Assembly: GCF_016887565.1 (NCBI RefSeq)
Contig: NZ_CP069396.1
Location: 5,686,001-5,750,000 of the forward strand
DNA length: 64,000 bases
DNA from: Archangium violaceum
GTDB lineage: Bacteria; Myxococcota; Myxococcia; Myxococcales; Myxococcaceae
Direction of reading: 5' to 3'
Positions 8,701 through 17,110 of the stretch are shown piece after piece (the stretch's first letter is position 1; each line of letters begins with the position of its first letter). Made by a program: the position numbers and the translations under genes. Under the pieces are notes generated by a model, which worked only from the letters and a program-made list of their open reading frames with translations, did not search any database and was not told the origin of the DNA.

Positions 8701-9444
8701 GCCCGTGCCGGCCATGTTCATCCCCAGGTCGTTCAGGGTGACGCCCGGGATGAGCTGCCAGTTCTGCTGCACGTCACATTGAAAGGACCAGCCCAGGGAG
8801 CGCGGATCGAGGCCGAGGATGAGGCGGGTGATCGTCCAATCCCCCGGCAATCCCAGGCCCGGCACGAGCTGATCGAGCAGGGGCTTCAGGTCCACGACCG
8901 AGCCATCCTCGAGCTCGCAGTGCAGCTCCAGCGAGGGGAGCATCAGGATGACATCGAGCAGGATCCCATTGAGGTTCAGCTTGCCCAGCAGGTAGCACGA
9001 CAGGGTGGGCGAGGAGCCGTAGGGATAGGCGAGCGTGTAGGAGATATCGAGGGCGTTCAGCGCGAACGTCCCGGGGATGAGGGTCCAGGGGCTCGTGGAC
9101 TGGACCTCCACCACCAGCGAGGCCACCTGCGCGAGCCGGGTATCGACGACGACGGTCAGGCTCTGCAGCCCGAGGAGGCTCGAGAGGGGAATCTGGGCGG
9201 GGATGACGCCGAAGTCCACGCCAGTGACGAGCTGGGCGAGGGCCGAGACGCCGGAGAGGTCCACCCCGCTGCAATCCGTGACGGCGACCCGCAGGCTGCC
9301 CCCGCCCTGAACGGGCCCGGTGGCGCGCAGCACGAGCGTCTTCGACCCTCCTTGTGCTTGGAGGGTGTACTGCACCCCGCTGCCCAGGAGATCGGGGAGC
9401 AGGTCCGGGTTGGCCAGATCCTTCAGACTGCTGATTGATTGCAT
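5722..9444 (-). CDS. DUF6603-like giant protein (1240 aa)
   Basis: Very long beta-rich protein without signal peptide or clear membrane helix. The N-terminal 650 residues are repetitive, with recurring patterns such as LNGILLDVILMLPSLELHCELEDG and evenly spaced hydrophobic strands. The middle holds SAGFGWNRTLIVPP and the stretch up to about residue 1000 is rich in aromatic beta strands (YYDLEVRVEIRAGVGF), which together resemble DUF6603 proteins. No catalytic motif is visible. It sits 34 bases downstream of the metallo-beta-lactamase-fold gene and 27 bases upstream of the 629-aa gene, clearly in one operon. A structural or lipid/surface-binding role is conceivable, but the function is unknown. 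Confidence 0.65.
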   Translation of the reverse strand: MQSISSLKDLANPDLLPDLLGSGVQYTLQAQGGSKTLVLRATGPVQGGGSLRVAVTDCSGVDLSGVSALAQLVTGVDFGVIPAQIPLSSLLGLQSLTVVVDTRLAQVASLVVEVQSTSPWTLIPGTFALNALDISYTLAYPYGSSPTLSCYLLGKLNLNGILLDVILMLPSLELHCELEDGSVVDLKPLLDQLVPGLGLPGDWTITRLILGLDPRSLGWSFQCDVQQNWQLIPGVTLNDLGMNMAGTGSSPGSGGIDANFTLAGVQLFGSAQHPQNATGWLFSGGTRGDQQLPVGKLITELTSTFGVQVPNFVNSLVLTNLQATADTSDDTFSLTTTWDTLGQIDFDSYSNQTTFGKTGITSYTSPSGTSTNVKQLVASVSTSLANVVPDGLSVSLVDAAFADVSPQGSGKMLFEVDLNSGIDLSELPLIGQYFPSGETIKLTYGVSIASAAFDQGEVNALVPLFQQQGVKLLPQAIDSGLTFRGTITIGDTVQQVDLPVKMDDNGNVVPSTDTKSAIVASSGGSSGATWYSVQKSIGPVHIEKVGMQYQDDQLWFLVNASLSIAGLSAALDGLGVSSPLTKLDPTFHLEGLSLDYKNDCLEIGGSLLHTQVTENNHTFDEYDGEAVVEVQVEDNALGLHAIGSYAEIDGNPSLFLYAVLDIPIGGPPFLSVEAVSAGFGWNRTLIVPPIDGVATFPLVAEAISGDLPDISNTANQAEILQNELLKIDSYIPPLIGAGFIAVGVKFSSFKMVDCFALLSVDLGSRFEVDLLGVADLCIPHGEEVKSPLAELRMLLEASFIPSDGFFGVIAELDPASYIFGKGCHLTGGFAFYAWYSGAHAGDFVITLGGYHPRFNVPSHYPTVPRLGINWQIDGDTFLKGSSYFALCAHAMMAGGSAEIHYKAGSLYCDFSASCDFLISWQPYYYDLEVRVEIRAGVGFVGPVDLGVDVHIWGPDFGGHAKFKIVFVGVTVSFGDQSSRYPLAIDWSTFQDQYMPADSDVVSIAVSSGLERQLTQGSDTLYVVNPKEFALDTGSFVPIKQGLRGSSGDTALPTEGACQDFGIYAMAVHADDLQSTHRITITYGDEDVPVESHFAFTPSTQKAPSSLWGVATTVSGHSDRIQPPGVNDPQFVVDGATGADPLSGYRITPADPPKAGVTAGIDNEALQYDTMCVNGAYAWTPVPAFQANSENDSQRRDTLRNTVGKNDKRSQMLAALGFGADDIRLDANAVADSFIIAPQVH

Positions 9445-9478
9445 CGCCGCGTCCTTTCCCGTCGCTCGCCCTGGTTCA

Positions 9479-10486
9479 CTAGGTCCGCTGGAGATCGACC
9501 GAACCGTCGTCCTTGATCACGTAATGGTAGCTCCCGCCTTCCTGGTGGGGATGGAGCTGATAGAGCGTGGTGTAGACCCCTTCACGCGCGTTGAGCTGGG
9601 TGAACACCCGGTTGATGTCTTCGAAGAAGACGAAGTCATGGGCGTTGAAGGCAGACAGTGGGGACCACGTGTCGATGTTGCTGATCGTCGTCGAGTTGGG
9701 CAGGCCCGTGCCGCCGAAGGGGCGGGTATCCGAGCTGATGAAGAGGATCTGGGGCAGGATTTTCTGGATGAAGGCCTGGGACGAGGACGTGCGCGCGCTC
9801 CCGTGGTGTCCCACCTTGAGCGCCACGCGATTCTCCGGACCGATCGGATCGAGCAGTGTCGCGCCAGCGGGGTGTTCTGGAATAGGGACGCCGCTGAAGG
9901 CCGCCAGGGAGTAATGCTGGACGATGTGTTTCTCGGTGGCCACCGTCGCGTCGCCCATGAGGTAGACCTTGAGCTCCTGGTACAGGATCAGCAGCACGAC
10001 GCTGTTCGTGTTCTTGTCGGCGTACGCGGTGTTCGGGTGGTTCGCCGCCAGGACCCAGACGTAGACCCCATCGGTCGGCGCGGAGAGATCCGCGTTGGGT
10101 GTGTTCGGCGGATCGGAATAATTGTCCTGGCCACAGATGGCATTGACGCTGGGGTGGCTCCGCAGGAAGTTCGCGGTGTTGTTCACGGTGTAGTCGGCGA
10201 CGTCTCCGCCGTACAGCACGTGTTGGAAGTTGATGCCGGCCGTGACGAGCCCCTGGATCATGTTGTAGTGGTCCACGTCGGCGTGGGTGAGGACCAGCGT
10301 CTTGATGGTATTTCCCCCCGGTGTGGCGGGGAGATACATGTTGAGGACGTTCACGATCTCGGGTGCGACCACACCCTTCGATTTGGTGCTGCCGCAATCG
10401 ATGAGCATGAGCGAGCCGTCCGGGTACACCACGAGCGTGGAGTCCCCCTGTCCGGCATCCATGAAGACGACACGCAGTTCAGCCAT
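9479..10486 (-). CDS. ComEC/Rec2-like metallo-beta-lactamase-fold hydrolase
   Basis: A 335-aa cytosolic protein with the metallo-beta-lactamase fold. It opens with VVFMDAGQGDSTLVVYPDG and LIDCGS, continues with the metal motif THADVDH (His68, Asp70, Asp72, His73; the HxDxDH form of stand-alone ComEC-type domains), and later has MGDATVATEKH and VGHHGSARTSS, which supply further ligands. All key metal-binding positions appear present, so it should be an active hydrolase; a phosphoester or nucleotide substrate is typical of the family. It lies between the fibre-like gene (18 bases upstream) and the DUF6603-like gene, so it is the one obvious enzyme of this operon. Confidence 0.82.
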   Translation of the reverse strand: MAELRVVFMDAGQGDSTLVVYPDGSLMLIDCGSTKSKGVVAPEIVNVLNMYLPATPGGNTIKTLVLTHADVDHYNMIQGLVTAGINFQHVLYGGDVADYTVNNTANFLRSHPSVNAICGQDNYSDPPNTPNADLSAPTDGVYVWVLAANHPNTAYADKNTNSVVLLILYQELKVYLMGDATVATEKHIVQHYSLAAFSGVPIPEHPAGATLLDPIGPENRVALKVGHHGSARTSSSQAFIQKILPQILFISSDTRPFGGTGLPNSTTISNIDTWSPLSAFNAHDFVFFEDINRVFTQLNAREGVYTTLYQLHPHQEGGSYHYVIKDDGSVDLQRT

Positions 10487-10504
10487 GGGATCCTCGACGC
10501 GGGC

Positions 10505-12742
10505 TCAGACGGAGAAGGTGTTCACGACATTGACGAATTCCCGCCGGATGAAGAGCGCCTGGATATTCCAGAAGCTATCGGGGCCCCCAATCACGTCGCA
10601 GGAGAGAATCCAATTATTACTGCCGCTATGGGATCCTGGCAGGAAACAGATACCCTCCATGGATTTGCTACTCAGCTTCGCATTGACGCCGGCGATGACG
10701 GCGACCCAATCGTTGAAGTTGTAACCCGTGTCGATGTTCGGGCTGTCCTGATTGACAATGTAGAGCTGGTACGCCATGGGTCTCTGGCCCTTGTACAGGA
10801 TGGATCCGTCGCTCTGGATGGTGAGGATCGCGTTCCCGTTCATGTCACGCACCCGGAACAGGTCTTCGTCCGGCGGTGACTGGTCGACGTTGGGGTAGAG
10901 ATCGATCGTGCCCCAGTTCTTGATCGGACCATCGACGCGCAGGCTCCCTCCCGAGATGTGCAGCGTCTCCGCAGGGCTCGTCGTGCCGATGCCGATGTTC
11001 CCGCCGGTCGTCACCGCCATGCGTGTCGTTCCGCTCTCGTCCGAGTCGAAGAGCAGGTTCTTGTCGAAGGTGATCCGGTTCTGGGAGTCCTGGGCCTTGA
11101 GCTTCAGGGTCCCGCCATCGCCGCGCTGAATCGCGACGGCGACGTTCGCGCCCGAGCGATAGACGTGCAGCGCTTCCGAGGGGCTCGTGGTACCGATGCC
11201 GAGGCTCCCGGAGTTGATGCCGAGGTTTCCCGAGGTGTCCAGCACCATCTGCGCCTGGCTGTTGTTGGTGTAGAACGAGAGGTTGTGGTTCGACTGTGTC
11301 CCCAGCCAGCCTCCCGTGCTGCTGACGTAGCTCGAGAGCCTGACGTTCCCGTCGGTGTGGGTGATTCCATACGATCCCGACCCCGTCTGCACCTCGAGCG
11401 TCTCGCTCGGACTGGTCGTGCCGAGACCCAGCTTCCCGTTGCTGGTGCCGGTCATGACCACGTTCCCGTTCATGTCCCGGAGCCGGAGCAGGTCCTCGTC
11501 GGACGGCGATTTGTCGGTGTTCGGCTGGAAATCGATCGGGCCCCAGCTCTTGTACTGGCCGTCGACGCGCAGGTTCCCCCCGTTCGCGACGTGCAGTTGC
11601 TCCTCGGGGGCCGTCGTGTTGACTCCCACCCGGTAGAGCACGTTGTTCTGATAGAACATGGGCAGCTTCTGGATGTTCAGCTGCGCCTCCCCATCTGGAT
11701 GGTCCGGGAAGTCCTCATACCGCAGGTGCAGCGTCGTCTGTCCCGTCGCGTACCCCGTGACGATGTTGGAGATGGGGATCTCCAGGCTCTCGCCCGGGGC
11801 CAGGCTGGTCTTGCCGGCCCCGGGGGTGAGCGTCCAACGATTCGAGTCATCGGGTCCGCTGACCTGCCAGCTCCCGTTTCCGGACCAGCTCGTGTCGATG
11901 CCAGAGCTGTCCTCCTTTCCGGGGAGGTAGATGTCATGCACCTGGCTGTCGGCCGAGAGTGCCCAGCGGTCGTTGTTACTGCTCGACGTGTCGAAGAAGA
12001 GCACGAGCTGGGTGGGGCTGCCGCTGCCCTGTGGGCTCAGGTTGATGGCGTCCTGACCCGTGTTCACCAGCCGCACCACCAGCAGGTTCTTGGAGGTGCC
12101 GTCGTTGGCGACGACGTTGGGGGTGCTGAAGGACGCGTAGAGGGGCAGGGGGCTCGCGGCGGCGTTGCTCGGAGGACTCACGATGTCGAACGTCCTTTGC
12201 TCGGTCAGTTGGTAGGGGTTTCCCTGCCCATGAATGAGATCCTGGGACGGGGGGTCGAACTCCACGACGTAGGACGACTCATTCCAGTTGAAGGTCGCCA
12301 CGCTGGACCGCTCGCCACCCTGCGAGGCGGCGCCGATGTTCGTGGCGTTCAAGGTCAGCGGGTTCTGCGGATTGATGCGCAGCGTGCTCTTGCTGAGCAG
12401 GTACAGTGACACTCCGGTCTTGGAGTCGTTCGTGCCCGTCGGGTGCTGGACGCAGGCGAAGGACCATTGCGCCGTGTCACTCACCTTGATTCCGGTGGCC
12501 CCCGCGAGCGCGCCCGGGTCGAAGTAGAGCTCGAAGTGGTAATTGCTGGCGCTCGCGACCTGGTTCGTCTGTGGTATCAGCGTGATCGTCACCCCTGGAT
12601 TGGCCAGGCACTGGATCAGCACCGCCACGGTGTCCGCCGCGTTGGGCGTATCCGTGATGAGGATCTGGTTCGCGAGAGGCTGAGCCTGCCCCTGCAATGG
12701 CCAGGAGAAGTCGAAGGCGAAGGCTTGAATGGGTGTCGTCAT
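10505..12742 (-). CDS. Phage tail-fibre-like repeat protein, copy 1 (745 aa)
   Basis: Starts MTTPIQAFAFDFSWPL; the start overlaps the stop of the 1350-aa gene in an ATGA, implying translational coupling. Residues 1-340 form a conserved N-terminal region. Residues 340-650 are fibre-like repeats with GLGTTSPSETLEV, SLGIGTTSPSEALHV and NIGIGTTSPAETLHI, the motif typical of trimeric phage tail fibres and large bacterial surface fibres. The last 90 residues form a separate tip (YNFNDWVAVIAGVNA to ALFIRREFV). No S74 chaperone/peptidase motif was seen. The paralogue at 17111-19414 is almost the same in the N-terminal part but differs in the tip. It probably acts as a binding fibre for the products of this operon. 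Confidence 0.75.
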   Translation of the reverse strand: MTTPIQAFAFDFSWPLQGQAQPLANQILITDTPNAADTVAVLIQCLANPGVTITLIPQTNQVASASNYHFELYFDPGALAGATGIKVSDTAQWSFACVQHPTGTNDSKTGVSLYLLSKSTLRINPQNPLTLNATNIGAASQGGERSSVATFNWNESSYVVEFDPPSQDLIHGQGNPYQLTEQRTFDIVSPPSNAAASPLPLYASFSTPNVVANDGTSKNLLVVRLVNTGQDAINLSPQGSGSPTQLVLFFDTSSSNNDRWALSADSQVHDIYLPGKEDSSGIDTSWSGNGSWQVSGPDDSNRWTLTPGAGKTSLAPGESLEIPISNIVTGYATGQTTLHLRYEDFPDHPDGEAQLNIQKLPMFYQNNVLYRVGVNTTAPEEQLHVANGGNLRVDGQYKSWGPIDFQPNTDKSPSDEDLLRLRDMNGNVVMTGTSNGKLGLGTTSPSETLEVQTGSGSYGITHTDGNVRLSSYVSSTGGWLGTQSNHNLSFYTNNSQAQMVLDTSGNLGINSGSLGIGTTSPSEALHVYRSGANVAVAIQRGDGGTLKLKAQDSQNRITFDKNLLFDSDESGTTRMAVTTGGNIGIGTTSPAETLHISGGSLRVDGPIKNWGTIDLYPNVDQSPPDEDLFRVRDMNGNAILTIQSDGSILYKGQRPMAYQLYIVNQDSPNIDTGYNFNDWVAVIAGVNAKLSSKSMEGICFLPGSHSGSNNWILSCDVIGGPDSFWNIQALFIRREFVNVVNTFSV

Positions 12743-15700
12743 TCTCGAGTCCCGTTTCCGCTGGTCTCCGTGCTGGACAGCTTCAGCCACCCCTCGCAGA
12801 GGAGCTGCTCCCCCGCGAAGCGGGCCGTCGTGTCGGGGGGCGTGAAGTTGGCTGACTCCAGCCAGTTGCCGCCCAGGTTGTTCAACCAGGACCACGCGTA
12901 TCCGCCCTCCTGGGGCAGCGCGGCCTGGAGTTGTTGCTGGTCCGGTGGTTGTTCGTAGGTCGCGCGCGGGGTCATGAGTGGCGCGGACAGGAACGTCACC
13001 TCCAGCGCGGCGATGGCGCCGGCATACTGATCCGACGGGACTCCGATGGCCTTCGTTGGCAGGACGCCGCTCGTCGCGTGGACCCGCCCGCGCGGATCCA
13101 CCAGCAAGGCGAGCGTCTTGGGTGCCTCCCCGGGTGCATGCAAGACGTCCACGGGCGCGTTCTTCGCCGTCTGGATGCTCCGGGGCTCCCCGGAGGCGGT
13201 CGCGAGTCCTTCGTTGTCGCTCTGGGGTGCGTAGAACACGTTGCCCGCGTAGCCCCCCTGTCCATCCTCGAGCCAATAGCCCGCCAGACCATCGTTGTAC
13301 TGGCTGAACTCGCCGATGCGGATCGGCAAGCGCACGCCCTGGAACGCCTGGGTGATGCTGTCGGGGCTCTCGGTCACGGGCGTGACCGTCCCGTTCTCGT
13401 GATAGGCCTGGACCTCGTTCAGGAAGAGGTCCCAGCCCTCGTCGCGCGCGGGCTGTCCCTTCAGCTCGATGGAGACCGAGGCCCTGACCAGGGCCAGCGG
13501 GCGTCCCACGAGCAGTGCCATCGCCTTGTGCTGAGCGTAGTCCTCCGGGTTGATGTTCTGGATGGCGTCATCCAGCGTCGACAGGAAGGAGGTGGTGAAT
13601 GCCTCGCCGCTCGTGAGGTTCGACGTCATGTATTGCACCATGGCCCGGAGGTGCGGGTTCTGGATGGACGCCACGTCGATCACGTGGAGCCGTCCCGGCG
13701 CCGAGCGCCACCGCCCCTCCGAATCGACGAGCCCCAGCAGGCCGCCATCGGCCTCGTAGATCATCAGGCTGTTGTCGAGGTTGTTGGGCAACACCCACCC
13801 GCAGATGGGCGAGGTGGCGGGGTGGGCGTTCATCTCCGCCTCGTCGTTGCCATTCACGGGCTCGGCGGACAACCAACGGAAGGACACGCGCGCCGCCTGG
13901 GCCAGACGTGGCAGGAGGCGGATGCGGCAATCGTCGCTGGTGGGGTAGCGCAGGGGCATCTGCTCGGTGGAGCTGATGACACACCCGGCGGAGGGATCGA
14001 CCTGGAGGTCGTTGACCTGACCAAAGGTGTCCACCAGCCGCAGCGCGGAGATGCGCATCTCTCCGCTCCGGATCGGGGTGAAGTCGTTGTTGGGCAGGGG
14101 GGCGCTGAGCAGGCCATTGCGCACGGTCCCCTGGACCTGCAGGGCGAGCTGCATGTCGTCATCGTCGCCCGTCGGGTCGCCAATGGGGAGCTGCATGATG
14201 CGCTGCTGGGTGAGCAGGGCATCATTGAATCCGCCCAACGCTTGAGACAGGCAGGGCAGTGTCTTGAGCGCGTTGTACGACGACAGCGCGGTCACGATGG
14301 GATCGTTGTCACCCTTGGGCTGGTAGGACGCGAGGGTGGCCGTCAGATCCTGTGCGTCCAGGAGGGTGACCGCCTGCTCCACCGTCAAGCCCTTCAGCTC
14401 GGTGTCGAGCGGCGGGGGCAGGACCGCGCACTGTGTCACCAGATAGTCGGCGATCCACTGCTTGAGCTTCTCTCCCGCGTGGGAGCTCAGCAGGGAGAAG
14501 CCCCGGTAGGGCCGCTCGTCGCTCGAGATGTCCTGTTGCGTGGGCGAGAGGTCCACCGCGGTCTGGGGCAGGGTGTAACGGCTCGTGACGTAGTCGGTGG
14601 GGTAGTTGCCGTTCACCACCGTGTCGGGGAAGAACTGCACCTCCCATTCGAGGATGGCCGGGTTCCATGGCTGTTGGGTCCACCAGGAGAAACCCGCCGT
14701 GTCCGTGCCCGGGCTCGGCTGCTGGTTGTCCATGAGCTGGCGGATCTGGTCGACGAGCTCGCTGTGGTGGGGCAGGTCCTGCAGCGCCGCGTCGTCCACG
14801 TTGGGCAGGAGCAGGCACGGCAGGAGGCCGTCGTCGCTGTCGCTCCCGTCTTCTCCATGGCGATCGGTGGGCAGCACGGTATCGCCCACCATCAGGACGA
14901 CGGGCTCGTTCGCATGCCAGTAGCGCGAGTGGGGCACGGGGCCGAGGGTGTAGTCGGGCGAGACGCTGGTCGCGGCGGTGCGCAGGTTCGAGACGGCCTG
15001 TGCGAGCCGGGTCGCGAGCTGATCCGGCAGCGGCGGGATGTAGAGGTTCATCTGGCCCTGCTCCACCTTGACCAGGTAGGTCGTGGAGCCGTCCTGGATC
15101 TGCCAGACCTTGCCCTCGTCCCCGCCGGAGATGCCCCCGGGCGGCTGCACCACGATGGCGTTCGAGGACAGCTTGATGCCGCAGTTCTCGAGCTCGCCGA
15201 ACCAGGTGTCGGAGTTGGTCAGGTTGCCCTGGAGCAGGTCGTTCTCGTAGTCGCTGTAGTAGCTGATGTCCTTCGAGACGATGCCGAAGCCGACGCTCGT
15301 CGTCTGCACGTCGAGCAGGCCGGTATTCGGATCCCGGCTCCATTGCAGCTGGCCCGTCTGGGTGATGGACGTCCGCATCGGGGGGATGCCGCTCATGAAG
15401 ACGGTCCAGAAGGCGTCCTCGAGGTTCCCGGGCCACTTCTCCTCCTCGAAGCCCTCGGGGTGGCGGCAGATCTGGTACTTGTACCAGTCACGGAAGAGCC
15501 GCTCGCTCATGCTGCCGATGGCTTCCTGCGCCTCGTCGTACTGCTCCTGCAGCTCGTTGAGCTCGTTCAACTGATCGGCGAGTGAGTCGGGCAGGGTGAT
15601 CTGGAGGCCGGGCTTGCGGCTCTTGCTGCCAGGCTTGCCGCTCCGGATGGACCAGGTCACGCCGCCGAAGACACCCGTGAAGCCCTTCTGGTGGCGCAGC

Positions 15701-16791
15701 TCGAACAACCGCGCCCGCTGGTCGAGCTTCTGCTGCTCGAGCTCGTTGATGAACTGCATCGCCTCGAGCTGCTCCTCGAAGACGGATTTGTTCGCCGGTG
15801 CCAGGGTCTGCGCCAGATAGGCGGAGAGCGCCTCGGTACCCGTGTTTCCGACGGAGAGGGAGACATTCCGCGCGGTCGCATCCGGGTTGTCCCTGGGCCC
15901 GTTCTGGAAGGTGAGGCGGGCATAGCAGACGGTGCGATCGGGAAAGGACTGGGCCCCGACGTCCACGTTCCAGTCGAGCTCCTCGTTGAGCTCCTCGACC
16001 ATCTGCTGTGAATCGTTCTTGTCGGGATTCTGGGTGTACCAGAGCCCCATGAAGTCCTGGCTGGGATCGCCGTACCAGCCGATGACGTCGTAGGCCAGCC
16101 CCTGCGGGTTCGTGTACGCCGAGGGGTCGTCATCCCGGAAGCCGAAGACGCTGAAGCAGTTGGGGTAGAAGGCGGCGAACGAGCTCTTGATGTGGTCGAG
16201 CGTGTTCACCCAATCGAACGGCCCCACGGAGGTGAGCGCGAGGCCGTACTGCTTCAGGTATTCGGCGTTGGGGTCGTTCTGGGTCCAGCTCGCCTGGGGA
16301 ACCTTGCGCCCCATGTGGCGGAAGGGTTGGTAGGGTCCGCTCGTGGGATTGATCTGGGAGAAGGGGACGGTGACGGCGTCGGGCAGCTGAGCGCTCAGGA
16401 TGGACAGGTCGGGATGGAGGTAATCACTTTCGACGACCCACTGGTTCTCGATGTTGCCGTTGCGGCGCCGGATGATGAGCCATCGGTTGGGGACGATGGG
16501 GAATTTGCGATTGCCCGCGGAGTCCCCCTCGTCGCTGTGGGTCAGCGTGTCGGGCAGGGCCCAGTGCAGGTGGATGCCGGGTGGCAATTCCAGGATGCTG
16601 CTGGTGAAGGGGGGCGAGAGGATGTTCTCGCTGAGGTTGGGCGTCTCCCTCGACGGATGGACCTGGGGTGAGCCGCCCTGCTCGTAGGTGAACGGCAGGC
16701 CGCTGTAATCGATCAGGGCCTCGCGTATGCCTGTGCTCTTCGTCAGGCAGAGGGCGTCCAGATACATGGGCACGAGCAGGACGGAGTGCAT
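12739..16791 (-). CDS. Uncharacterised 1350-aa protein, first gene of the operon
   Basis: The start at 16791 (MHSVLLVPMYLDALCL) is set by the ribosome site AAGGAAATCC just upstream and by conservation of this leader in the duplicated copy; the open frame 5' of it is leader DNA. No signal peptide or membrane helix is seen. Residues 40-130 contain LPPGIHLHWALPDTLTH and FPIVPNRWLIIRR. A long predicted coiled coil (QAMQFINELEQQKLDQRA-like, then LADQLNELNELQEQYDEAQEA) lies around residues 310-430. The rest is mixed alpha/beta. No named family is recognised. It heads the operon and is coupled by a 4-base overlap to the fibre-like gene. Upstream is an almost fully deleted second copy (19411-19699). 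Confidence 0.68.
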   Translation of the reverse strand: MHSVLLVPMYLDALCLTKSTGIREALIDYSGLPFTYEQGGSPQVHPSRETPNLSENILSPPFTSSILELPPGIHLHWALPDTLTHSDEGDSAGNRKFPIVPNRWLIIRRRNGNIENQWVVESDYLHPDLSILSAQLPDAVTVPFSQINPTSGPYQPFRHMGRKVPQASWTQNDPNAEYLKQYGLALTSVGPFDWVNTLDHIKSSFAAFYPNCFSVFGFRDDDPSAYTNPQGLAYDVIGWYGDPSQDFMGLWYTQNPDKNDSQQMVEELNEELDWNVDVGAQSFPDRTVCYARLTFQNGPRDNPDATARNVSLSVGNTGTEALSAYLAQTLAPANKSVFEEQLEAMQFINELEQQKLDQRARLFELRHQKGFTGVFGGVTWSIRSGKPGSKSRKPGLQITLPDSLADQLNELNELQEQYDEAQEAIGSMSERLFRDWYKYQICRHPEGFEEEKWPGNLEDAFWTVFMSGIPPMRTSITQTGQLQWSRDPNTGLLDVQTTSVGFGIVSKDISYYSDYENDLLQGNLTNSDTWFGELENCGIKLSSNAIVVQPPGGISGGDEGKVWQIQDGSTTYLVKVEQGQMNLYIPPLPDQLATRLAQAVSNLRTAATSVSPDYTLGPVPHSRYWHANEPVVLMVGDTVLPTDRHGEDGSDSDDGLLPCLLLPNVDDAALQDLPHHSELVDQIRQLMDNQQPSPGTDTAGFSWWTQQPWNPAILEWEVQFFPDTVVNGNYPTDYVTSRYTLPQTAVDLSPTQQDISSDERPYRGFSLLSSHAGEKLKQWIADYLVTQCAVLPPPLDTELKGLTVEQAVTLLDAQDLTATLASYQPKGDNDPIVTALSSYNALKTLPCLSQALGGFNDALLTQQRIMQLPIGDPTGDDDDMQLALQVQGTVRNGLLSAPLPNNDFTPIRSGEMRISALRLVDTFGQVNDLQVDPSAGCVISSTEQMPLRYPTSDDCRIRLLPRLAQAARVSFRWLSAEPVNGNDEAEMNAHPATSPICGWVLPNNLDNSLMIYEADGGLLGLVDSEGRWRSAPGRLHVIDVASIQNPHLRAMVQYMTSNLTSGEAFTTSFLSTLDDAIQNINPEDYAQHKAMALLVGRPLALVRASVSIELKGQPARDEGWDLFLNEVQAYHENGTVTPVTESPDSITQAFQGVRLPIRIGEFSQYNDGLAGYWLEDGQGGYAGNVFYAPQSDNEGLATASGEPRSIQTAKNAPVDVLHAPGEAPKTLALLVDPRGRVHATSGVLPTKAIGVPSDQYAGAIAALEVTFLSAPLMTPRATYEQPPDQQQLQAALPQEGGYAWSWLNNLGGNWLESANFTPPDTTARFAGEQLLCEGWLKLSSTETSGNGTRE

Positions 16792-17067
16792 GGATTTCCT
16801 TCCCGGGGCCGCACCGGGACACGAATGAGCGCGGCGTGGAGCGGCGTCTGGGTCATGAAAACCTTCGACGCACTGTTGAGTCAAGGATGAATCAGAAAAA
16901 CCATGAATGCCGTGAAGATTTGCAAGGCCGTTATACGTTTCTGTGTCGACTGACGTGTCAGCCGGCTCCGCTGCTGTGCCGGACGACATGTCAGCCGCAC
17001 CGTCAGGATGACGGACTTGTTGCGGACGAGGTGGATTGCGTGAAAGCGATTCGTGGAGGCTTGGGAG
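16792..17067 (-). promoter_or_regulatory. Leader of the 1350-aa operon with two TGACRTGTCA palindromes
   Basis: No gene is seen here. CTGACGTGTCAG (16950-16961) and ACGACATGTCAG (16983-16994) lie 33 bases apart, three helical turns, about 160-200 bases before the ATG at 16791. Downstream, the minus strand has a -10-like TATAAC (16930-16935). No good sigma-54 element was found. Much of this leader, including ATTCATGGTTTTTC, is repeated in the second copy upstream of 19699, which suggests it is functional regulatory DNA. Confidence 0.5.
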
Positions 17068-17094
17068 CAACTGGTCCGATGGTTGGACCAGTTG
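17068..17094 (-). terminator. Hairpin after tail-fibre copy 2
   Basis: CAACTGGTCC, a 7-base loop and GGACCAGTTG form a perfect 10-bp stem 17 bases past the stop at 17111 (minus strand). There is no T-run. The same core with its flank GGGAGCAACTGGTC recurs at 24326-24356 after the DUSAM-like gene. Confidence 0.5.
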
Positions 17095-17110
17095 GCGCGC
17101 TGCGTGGCCG

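Noticed and set aside
12743-13276. Upstream extension of fibre copy 1 to 923 aa
   Set aside because: It lies inside the 1350-aa gene, is Arg/Gly-rich, and the coupled ATG at 12742 explains the start. In copy 2 the same frame gains a real start, so there it is kept as an option.
12931-15585. 884-aa plus-strand open frame opposite the 1350-aa gene
   Set aside because: Composition (Val/Arg/Gly/His-rich, no hydrophobic pattern) is that of the mirror of a high-GC gene; no start signal or motif.
16870-16960. Sigma-54 element for the 1350-aa operon
   Set aside because: No GG-N10-GC pair with a GGCAC/TTGC core in the leader of either copy; only the weak ATGGTTTTTC block is shared.
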